In this document: in pieces, positions 5,665 through 11,275 of the stretch
Layout: the number at the start of each line of letters is the position of its first letter
Position numbering within the stretch: the first letter of the stretch is position 1
DNA from: Pseudomonadota bacterium
GTDB lineage: Bacteria > Desulfobacterota > Desulfovibrionia > Desulfovibrionales > Desulfovibrionaceae
Direction: 5' to 3'
Assembly (NCBI GenBank): GCA_023438245.1
Contig: JAEXRD010000088.1
Location: 1 to 11,275 of the forward strand
DNA length: 11,275 nt
Translations under genes and position numbers: made by a program
The notes under the pieces: generated by a model
Told to the model about the DNA's origin: nothing
Database searches by the model: none
The model's input: only the letters and a program-made list of their open reading frames with translations

Positions 5665-7251
5665 TTGAGCATCTATTCCAACCTGCTGGGACGGCACAGG
5701 CCGCTGCAGTTCGTCAAGGTCCTGTCCTGGACCTTCTTCGTGCTCATCCTGGGCTCCAGCTTGGTGCTCGCGGTGTTCCAGAGCAAGTACGCGGAGCGCG
5801 TGCTGCTGGAGAAGCAGAAGCAGTTCGGCCTGCTCCTGGCGGAGAACCTCTCCCACCAGATCTTCACCCGCTTCACCCTGCCCACCATCATCGGCTACGG
5901 GCAGATAAGCCTGCGCAACCCCGAGCAGTTCACACGGCTCGACCAGGTGGTGCGCACCACCATCCACAGCTTCCACGTGCAGGAGGTGCGCATCTATGAC
6001 CCGGAGATGCGCATCACCTACTGCACCGATCCCAACCTGGTGAACCGCACCGGGCTGGCGGGCGAGGGCGTGAAGCGCGCCCTCAGCCACGGCGACGAAA
6101 GCTTCGACCTCTTAAGCCGCGTGTCCTGGGCCACGGCCCTGTTCCGGCTGGAGCTCAAGCCCGGCAGCGTGGTGCTGCGCGGCTACGCGCCCCTGCGCAT
6201 GGAGCGCAACTTCGGCCCTGGGGTCAAGAATCCCATCATGGGCATCCTGGAGTTCAGCCAGGACATCACCGACGACTACATGGCCGTGGTGAACTTCGAG
6301 CGGCTGGTGTATTCCTCCAGCTTCCTGACAAGCCTCATCCTGTTCCTGCTCATCGTCAGCATCCTCAGGCGCACCGACCGCATCAGCGCCGAGCGCCAGG
6401 CCGAGAAGGAGAAGCTGCTGGCCGAGCTGCACCAGCAGGAGAAGCTGGCGGGCATGGGCCGCATGGTGGCGGGCGTGGCCCACGAAATCCGCAACCCGCT
6501 GGGCATCATCCAGAGCAGCGCGGAGCTGATCCTGAAGAAGGCCAAGGCCGACAACCACCCGCACACCCGCATCATCGAGGCCATGTACGGCGAGGCCAAG
6601 CGCCTTTCGCGCACGGTGCACGAGTTTTTGGACTACGCCCGCCCGCGCACCCCGCGCATGGACGAGGTGGACATCTGCAGGCTCATCGAGCAGGCGGCGG
6701 TGTTCCTGGAGCGCGAGTGCGAGGACAAGGGCATCCGCCTGGAGCGCGCCTGCCCCGAGGGCACCACCGCCCTGGGCGACCGCGACCTGCTCTACCGCGC
6801 GGTGTACAACCTGCTGGGCAACGCCATCCAGGCCATGGCCCACGCCAAGGATGCAGGCAAGGACCACGGCGGGGTCATCGAAGTGGCCGTGGCCCCGGCT
6901 ACCGACGAGACCGGCAGCTGGCTCCTGCTCACCGTGCACGACACCGGGCCCGGCTTTGACGAGCAGAACCTGGACAAATTGAAGGACCCCTTCTTCAGCA
7001 CCAAGGACACCGGTACGGGCCTGGGCCTGGCCATCGTCTCCAGCATCGTGGAGAGCCACGGCGGCGAGCTGACCCTGGCCAACCATCCCGGCGGCGGCGC
7101 CGTGGCCACCCTGCGCCTGCCCGCGCCCCGCGCGGCCGTGGCCCCTGTGCTGACGAAGCCCGCCCCCGCGGCGCTGCCCGTGCCCCCCGCGCAGAAAACG
7201 GCCGAAGAGCCCGCCCCCGCAGAAACCCCGGACCAGGGTCCCAAAGCATAG
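5665..7251 (+). CDS. Membrane-bound sensor histidine kinase
   Basis: A 528-residue kinase of the NtrB/ZraS/AtoS style, partner of the response regulator that follows. An N-terminal membrane helix (about 17-38) and a second one (about 220-235, SFLTSLILFLLIVSIL) bracket a periplasmic sensor of about 180 residues of PAS/Cache-like size. A charged helical linker (236-260) leads to the HisKA domain with phospho-acceptor His273 in VAHEIRNPLG. The ATPase domain shows the N box (Asn386 in NLLGNAIQA), G1 DTGPG (426-430), the F box DPFFSTKDTG and G2 GTGLGLA (450-456). A Pro/Ala-rich tail (about 488-528) extends past the catalytic domain. The start is TTG at 5665, only 3 nt after the pgi stop, with GGGAG 9 nt upstream; no in-frame ATG lies before the first membrane helix, and a later start would remove it. 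The ligand is unknown; the linkage to pgi suggests a carbon-related signal, as inference only. Confidence 0.92.
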   Translation: MSIYSNLLGRHRPLQFVKVLSWTFFVLILGSSLVLAVFQSKYAERVLLEKQKQFGLLLAENLSHQIFTRFTLPTIIGYGQISLRNPEQFTRLDQVVRTTIHSFHVQEVRIYDPEMRITYCTDPNLVNRTGLAGEGVKRALSHGDESFDLLSRVSWATALFRLELKPGSVVLRGYAPLRMERNFGPGVKNPIMGILEFSQDITDDYMAVVNFERLVYSSSFLTSLILFLLIVSILRRTDRISAERQAEKEKLLAELHQQEKLAGMGRMVAGVAHEIRNPLGIIQSSAELILKKAKADNHPHTRIIEAMYGEAKRLSRTVHEFLDYARPRTPRMDEVDICRLIEQAAVFLERECEDKGIRLERACPEGTTALGDRDLLYRAVYNLLGNAIQAMAHAKDAGKDHGGVIEVAVAPATDETGSWLLLTVHDTGPGFDEQNLDKLKDPFFSTKDTGTGLGLAIVSSIVESHGGELTLANHPGGGAVATLRLPAPRAAVAPVLTKPAPAALPVPPAQKTAEEPAPAETPDQGPKA

Positions 7252-7271
7252 ACCCACGGAGCAGACAGACC

Positions 7272-8645
7272 ATGGCCGACAGCATCCTCATCCTGGACGA
7301 CGAGCAGAACTACCTGCTCGTGCTCGACACCATCCTCACCGACGCCGGGTACAAGGTCACCGCCCTCTCCGACCCGGAGATGGGCCTGGCCTTCCTGGAG
7401 GAGAGCGAGGTGGACGTGGTGGTGACGGACATGAAGATGCCCAAGCTCACGGGCAGCCAGGTGCTCGACCACATCAAGAAGCACTACCCGCACATCCCCG
7501 TGCTCATCATGACCGCCTTCGGCTCCATCGAGGCCGCCGTGGAGGCCATGCGCACCGGGGCCTTCGACTACATCACCAAGCCCTTTTCCAACGAGGAGCT
7601 GCTGCTCTCCATCTCCAAGGCCATGCAGTACGCCCGCGCCCAGCAGGAAAACCGCCAGCTGCGCAGGCAGATCCAGGAGCGCTACGGCAGCGGGGCCATC
7701 GTTGCGCGCGACAAGAGCATGCGCCACGTGCTGGACATGGTGCACCGCGCCGCGCCCAGCCGCAGCACCGTGCTCGTCACCGGCGAATCCGGCACCGGCA
7801 AGGAGCTCATCGCCAAGGCCATCCACAACGAAAGCCCGCGCAAGGACGGCCCCTTCGTGTCGGTGAACTGCATGGCGCTGTCCACCGGCGTGCTGGAGTC
7901 GGAACTCTTCGGCCACGAGAAGGGCAGCTTCACGGGCGCGGTGTCGCGCAGGCGCGGGCGCTTCGAGCTGGCGGACAAGGGCACGCTGTTCCTGGACGAG
8001 ATCGGCGAGCTTTCCCACGACATGCAGGTGAAGCTTCTGCGCGTGCTGCAGGAGCGGACCTTCGAGCGCGTGGGCGGCACCGACGCCGGGGAGGTGGACA
8101 TCCGCATCGTGGCGGCCACCAACCGCGACCTGCACAAGGCCGTGACCGAGGGCCACTTCCGCGAGGACCTGTACTACCGCCTCAACGTGGTCAGCATCCA
8201 CCTGCCGCCCCTGCGCGAGCGCCGGGAGGACATCCCCTTCCTGGCCGCGCACTTCCTGGAAAAGTACGCCAAGGAGAACGCCCGCGAGATGAAGGGCTAC
8301 ACGCCCTCGGCCATGGACTACCTCTCGGCCTACGAGTGGCCGGGCAACGTGCGCCAGCTGGAGAACGTCATCGAGCGCTGCGTGGTGCTCTCGCGCGGGG
8401 ACCACATCGACGCCGAGGACCTGCCGCCGGAGATCAAGGACGAGGAATCGCAGTACAAGAGCGCTGTGGACCTGCTGCCCACCAAGCTCGACCTCTCCGA
8501 CACGCTGGAGAAGATCGAGGCCGCGGTCATCCGCCGCGCGCTGGTCAAGGCCGACTTCGTGCAGGTCAAGGCCGCCGACCTGTTGAACATCTCCAAGAGC
8601 CTGCTACAGTACAAGCTGAAGAAGTACACTATTTCGGCGAAGTAG
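7272..8645 (+). CDS. Sigma-54-dependent response regulator (NtrC family)
   Basis: A 457-residue three-domain activator. The receiver domain (1-120) has the acidic pair Asp9/Asp10, phospho-acceptor Asp53 in VTDMKMP, Thr81 and Lys103. The AAA+ domain (about 142-375) has Walker A GESGTGKE (171-178), a sigma-54 contact loop reading GSFTGA (218-223) in place of the usual GAFTGA, Walker B TLFLDEIG (238-245) and the arginine-rich LPPLRERREDI segment (311-321). The C-terminal Fis-type helix-turn-helix is at about 430-454 (VKAADLLNISKSLLQYKLKKY). It hydrolyses ATP to open promoters held by sigma-54 RNA polymerase. It starts 20 nt after the kinase, with GGAG 10 nt before the ATG, so the two form a standard pair. 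I found no convincing TGGCAC-N5-TTGC site in the window, so its targets are probably elsewhere. Confidence 0.95.
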   Translation: MADSILILDDEQNYLLVLDTILTDAGYKVTALSDPEMGLAFLEESEVDVVVTDMKMPKLTGSQVLDHIKKHYPHIPVLIMTAFGSIEAAVEAMRTGAFDYITKPFSNEELLLSISKAMQYARAQQENRQLRRQIQERYGSGAIVARDKSMRHVLDMVHRAAPSRSTVLVTGESGTGKELIAKAIHNESPRKDGPFVSVNCMALSTGVLESELFGHEKGSFTGAVSRRRGRFELADKGTLFLDEIGELSHDMQVKLLRVLQERTFERVGGTDAGEVDIRIVAATNRDLHKAVTEGHFREDLYYRLNVVSIHLPPLRERREDIPFLAAHFLEKYAKENAREMKGYTPSAMDYLSAYEWPGNVRQLENVIERCVVLSRGDHIDAEDLPPEIKDEESQYKSAVDLLPTKLDLSDTLEKIEAAVIRRALVKADFVQVKAADLLNISKSLLQYKLKKYTISAK

Positions 8646-8661
8646 GGGGGGGCGGGCTTCC

Positions 8662-10107
8662 TTAGAGCCACAACTGCCTTTCCGCTTGGCCCAGCAGGTA
8701 GGTCAGGATATGCGCGGGAACCCGGAGAATTTCCGTCTCCACCCCCGGCAGGGAAAGGGGGCCGAAATCCCCGGAGGACTTGGTCACGAGAAAAGCGCGG
8801 TCAACGCCCATGGCCCGCGAATACTCCGCAAGCCCAGAATCCGCCTTGACTGTTGCCGATTCCTTGTACTTCACCTCGAGCGGCAGCGTGTAGCCGGGGC
8901 TTTCGACGATGATGTCGACCTCCTTCTGCGTTGCTGCGTCACGCCAATACGAGATGGTTGGATTGTCCCGATAATGGTAGGCGAACACGTGCCGCAGCAC
9001 GGTTGTCTCCACGATGCACCCCATCTCCGTAGTGTTGCTGAAGATATCCTCGCCTTTGAGCAACACGGCGTTTCTCAGCGCGGCGTCGACCAGATAATAC
9101 TTGTTCCTGGCCTTGAGCACACGCTTCCCTGTCGTGGATGTCGGCGGAAGGCGGTAGATAAGGTTGGCCTGCTCCAAGAGCGCCAGGTGGTTCGCCACGG
9201 TCGCCGTGCTGCTCCCGAGCGCTGCAGCGCAGGGTTGATGGGCGATGATGCTCCCGGTATTCCTACAAAGGTATATAAACAACCTCTCAAGATCACTGAC
9301 ATTCCTGACGCCGAAAAGTGAGGTCATGTCGCGTTTTAACACACGCTCCACGATATCTTCGCGAAGAAGGCGCTGGCTCAGGCCAATGTCCTCCTGCCGT
9401 GCAGTTTCCGGGAACCCTCCCACCAGCAGGTACCGCTGAAACGAGGGGAGAACCCTCATAAATGTGGCGGCCAGACTGGAGCGCTCACCTTGAGACAGGC
9501 GGCCAAGATCCGAAGGACGCAATCCGGCAGGCACCTCTGGTGTCTCCTCGTTCCGGATGCGCATGAACTCGTAGAAGGAGAGCGTCGGCATATGGACAGT
9601 CACCCAACGCCCGACGCCACTCTCAGCAAGCTTTTGCTTGTGCAGCACGCTGGCTGATCCGGTGGCGAGAATTCGGTAGTACTGTTTGTGGTCAACAAGC
9701 AGTTTTATTTCCGTTTCCCAGTCTTGGGCGTATTGAATTTCATCAAGCAGCAGATGGCACGGTTCGCCCTCCGGCAGCATGAGTTCGTGATAGGCGCGTA
9801 GCACCTCGCGAAATCCGGCCAGCTTCAGAATCGGGTGGTCGAGGCTGACGTACAGAATGGCTTTTGGGCTGACGCCCTCACGCAGCAGTTTGGACGCCGT
9901 CTGCATCAGCACCGTGGTTTTTCCCACGCGCCTGGGGCCAGAGATGAGAATGGCGCGCCGAAGGCCAGGGTCACGCGCATACTTGTGGCACGCATAGTAG
10001 GCAAGGCGCTTAAACTCATGCTCAGAAAGCGTGCCGCCACGCCACCACGGGTTGAAGCCCTGCATCACACCAAGCAACTCATCGGTGTCGACAATCTTTC
10101 CCGCCAT
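8662..10107 (-). CDS. AAA+ ATPase with C-terminal DUF4143 domain
   Basis: A 481-residue protein of the AAA_14/DUF4143 family (COG1373), common as isolated genes in bacterial and archaeal accessory regions and without a settled function. The N-terminal ATPase has Walker A GPRRVGKTT (57-65), Walker B HLLLDEIQ (118-125) and a sensor-1-like RILATGSAS (145-153). A winged-helix region lies at about 270-320. The C-terminal part carries a PD-(D/E)XK-like pattern: Glu367, then EVDII (Asp398), then LEVKYK (Glu411, Lys413), suggesting a nuclease-like fold. The start at 10107 is chosen because GGAGG lies 5 nt upstream; the TTG at 10140 has no such site. Codon use is mixed, with many A/T third positions and GC near 45-60% in sampled stretches, against about 75% in the neighbouring regulator. 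This indicates recent acquisition. It converges on the regulator gene with only 16 nt between stops. Confidence 0.9.
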   Translation of the reverse strand: MAGKIVDTDELLGVMQGFNPWWRGGTLSEHEFKRLAYYACHKYARDPGLRRAILISGPRRVGKTTVLMQTASKLLREGVSPKAILYVSLDHPILKLAGFREVLRAYHELMLPEGEPCHLLLDEIQYAQDWETEIKLLVDHKQYYRILATGSASVLHKQKLAESGVGRWVTVHMPTLSFYEFMRIRNEETPEVPAGLRPSDLGRLSQGERSSLAATFMRVLPSFQRYLLVGGFPETARQEDIGLSQRLLREDIVERVLKRDMTSLFGVRNVSDLERLFIYLCRNTGSIIAHQPCAAALGSSTATVANHLALLEQANLIYRLPPTSTTGKRVLKARNKYYLVDAALRNAVLLKGEDIFSNTTEMGCIVETTVLRHVFAYHYRDNPTISYWRDAATQKEVDIIVESPGYTLPLEVKYKESATVKADSGLAEYSRAMGVDRAFLVTKSSGDFGPLSLPGVETEILRVPAHILTYLLGQAERQLWL

Positions 10108-10143
10108 GACCCCCTCCAGACATCTTCTCAGATAATGCAACTT

Positions 10144-10172
10144 GTACTATGCATTTTTTTTGAGGAAGTCAA
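10144..10172 (-). promoter_or_regulatory. Sigma-70-like promoter of the DUF4143 ATPase gene
   Basis: On the minus strand, TTGACT (10172-10167) is separated by 17 nt from TAGTAC (10149-10144). The spacer contains a run of eight A. The -35 is near consensus and the -10 poorer. The leader would be about 30 nt. Confidence 0.4.
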
Positions 10173-10225
10173 CGTTGTGCCCAATCAAACACATTTTCCC
10201 GTGGCCTTCTCTGCCTTCCCCGCCC

Positions 10226-10255
10226 TTGCCCTCAGCCCGCCACAGCGTTTATACT
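10226..10255 (+). promoter_or_regulatory. Sigma-70-like promoter of the helical-bundle protein gene
   Basis: TTGCCC (10226-10231) and TATACT (10250-10255) are separated by 18 nt. Transcription would start near 10262, leaving a leader of about 45 nt that ends in a strong AAGGAGG ribosome-binding site (10293-10299). Confidence 0.5.
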
Positions 10256-10306
10256 CCCGCAGACACGCCGCTTCATCCGCAAAACGTCCGTCAAGGAGGC
10301 CCCGCC

Positions 10307-11197
10307 ATGCAACCAGCCCAAAACGGCAGCCGCGCTCTGCGCTGGGGCCTCGTCATCCTGGCGCTGGCCCTGGGGGCCATGGCCGCGTTCCAGTTCGCCG
10401 GGCGCGGAAAATTCGACGACATGTTCGGCGGCGGCATGCGCAAGGCCCGGCTGGCCGGGCAGATGCGCGCCGCGCTCTACGCCTCCGCCGAGGCCGAGAA
10501 GGGCGCGGTGCTGGCCGAGACCGACGAGGCCTCCAAGGATTATGCGGCCCGCGCCCGCCAGGAGCTGGACCGCGTGGCCGCCGCCCTGGCCGAGTGCCAG
10601 GGGCTGACCTCCTCCGGGGGGCCGGAGCCCGGCCTGGTGGCCGACTTCGCGCGGGCCTTCGCCGACTACCGCGCCCAGAGCGAGGAGATTCTGGCCCAGG
10701 CGGTGCAAAACACCAACCTCAAGGCCCAGTCCCTATCGTTCAACGAGTCGCGCCAGGCCCTGGAGCGTATGGAACGCGCGCTGGCCCCGCTGGCCGACGC
10801 GTCCGCCGGGCCGAAAGCCGCCCCACAGGCCGCATTCGCCCTGCGCGCCCTGCTGGAGGCCCAGCGCATCCAGTCCCTGCACGCCCCGCACATCGAGGAA
10901 AAGGACGACGCCCGCATGGACGAGCTGGAGGCGCGCATGGCCGAGGCCGACAAGCGCGCCCGCGCCGCGCTCGCCGCGCTGCCGGGTGGCCAGCCAAGCG
11001 CCGCCGAGGCCCTGGCGGCCTACGAGGACTTCCAGAAGATCACCGCGCGCATCAAGGAACTCTCGCGCCAGAACACCAACGTGCGCTCCCTGGCCCTGAC
11101 CCTGGGGCGCGGCACCAAGCTGCTGGCCGCCTGCGACGCCGCGCTCAAGGCCTACGAGGAGAAGCTCCAGGCCGACATGTCCAAGGGCACGCGGTAG
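10307..11197 (+). CDS. Membrane-anchored tandem four-helix-bundle (4HB-like) protein without output domain
   Basis: A 296-residue Ala-rich protein. The ATG at 10307 has AAGGAGG 7 nt upstream; the frame is open to 10142 but that part lacks a start signal. Residues 12-31 form one hydrophobic helix preceded by Arg, an uncleaved anchor or signal peptide, so the rest is probably periplasmic. It is almost entirely amphipathic helix and resembles the four-helix-bundle ligand-binding domain of chemoreceptors (4HB_MCP type). Two similar halves can be traced: about 42-161 and 173-288. Each has a turn near a charged EAEKGAVLAETDE / IEEKDDARMDE segment and each has the motif QNTN (134-137 and 255-258) at the start of its last helix. 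No second membrane helix, HAMP, methyl-accepting, kinase or GGDEF domain follows before the stop, so it cannot signal alone. It may be a periplasmic sensor accessory; I do not recognise a named family with certainty. Confidence 0.7.
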   Translation: MQPAQNGSRALRWGLVILALALGAMAAFQFAGRGKFDDMFGGGMRKARLAGQMRAALYASAEAEKGAVLAETDEASKDYAARARQELDRVAAALAECQGLTSSGGPEPGLVADFARAFADYRAQSEEILAQAVQNTNLKAQSLSFNESRQALERMERALAPLADASAGPKAAPQAAFALRALLEAQRIQSLHAPHIEEKDDARMDELEARMAEADKRARAALAALPGGQPSAAEALAAYEDFQKITARIKELSRQNTNVRSLALTLGRGTKLLAACDAALKAYEEKLQADMSKGTR

Positions 11198-11244
11198 CGA
11201 GACAGGCGGGGCCAGCGCCACGTGTGCCGGCCAAGCTGCTGAAG

Positions 11245-11267
11245 CCCCTGCAAAAGCTTTGGAGGGG
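11245..11267. other. Inverted repeat at right window edge
   Basis: CCCCTGCAAA (11245-11254) pairs with TTTGGAGGGG (11258-11267) around AGC, with one G-G mismatch. It lies about 48 nt after the helical-bundle gene. It is followed by G-rich sequence rather than T, so on the plus strand it is not a standard intrinsic terminator, though it could mark the end of the transcript. Confidence 0.35.
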
Positions 11268-11275
11268 GGTGGGGG

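Noticed and set aside
3997..6090. Long minus-strand open frame opposite pgi
   Set aside because: The plus strand has all isomerase signatures and good codon bias; the minus-strand product is repetitive Gln/Leu/Ala/Gly sequence.
6792..8405. Long minus-strand open frame opposite the kinase/regulator pair
   Set aside because: Both plus-strand genes have complete catalytic motifs; the minus-strand product has none.
10108..10140. TTG at 10140 as start of the DUF4143 ATPase
   Set aside because: No ribosome-binding site precedes it, whereas GGAGG stands 5 nt before the ATG at 10107.
10154..10161. Run of eight T read as a terminator
   Set aside because: No GC stem precedes it, and it lies within the promoter spacer of the divergent ATPase gene.

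Overview
The window is a GC-rich, densely packed bacterial chromosome segment. Codon choice is strongly biased to G/C at third positions in most genes. Gene content and order (class I aspartate aminotransferase, short glucose-6-phosphate isomerase, membrane histidine kinase, sigma-54-type response regulator) suggest a sulfate-reducing deltaproteobacterium of the Desulfovibrio/Fundidesulfovibrio kind. That assignment is an inference from gene style and from memory of similar gene orders, not from a database match.

Layout. (1) Positions 1-1806, plus strand: the 3' part of a gene ending in an M15-type zinc peptidase (DD-/LD-peptidase fold) domain, then an unrecognised protein with a clear signal peptide. 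The second half of the first gene and the first quarter of the second are visibly poorer in GC than the sequence on either side. This resembles an exchanged effector-tip/immunity cassette, but it is a hypothesis. (2) Positions 1861-2751, minus strand: a tightly coupled three-gene operon of small membrane proteins. In order of transcription these are a DUF883 (YqjD/ElaB-like) C-tail-anchored protein, a two-helix holin-superfamily YqjE-like protein and a 71-residue third protein in the position of E. coli YqjK. A sigma-70-like promoter precedes it. (3) Positions 3005-8645, plus strand: aspartate aminotransferase, then a 110-nt gap with a GC hairpin, then a pgi / histidine kinase / response regulator string with gaps of 3 and 20 nt. 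The kinase starts with TTG directly after the pgi stop, so the signalling pair is probably co-expressed with a glycolytic enzyme. (4) Positions 8662-10107, minus strand: an AAA+/DUF4143 ATPase whose composition is unlike its neighbours, likely acquired; it converges on the response regulator with 16 nt between stops and has its own promoter. (5) Positions 10307-11197, plus strand: a membrane-anchored all-helical protein resembling two consecutive four-helix-bundle sensor modules of chemoreceptors, with no output domain, preceded by a good sigma-70-like promoter.

No tRNA, rRNA, CRISPR array, insertion sequence or origin is visible. The most plausible candidates for something undescribed are the M15 effector/secreted-partner pair at the left edge, the metabolic-gene/two-component operon, and the orphan tandem helical-bundle protein.
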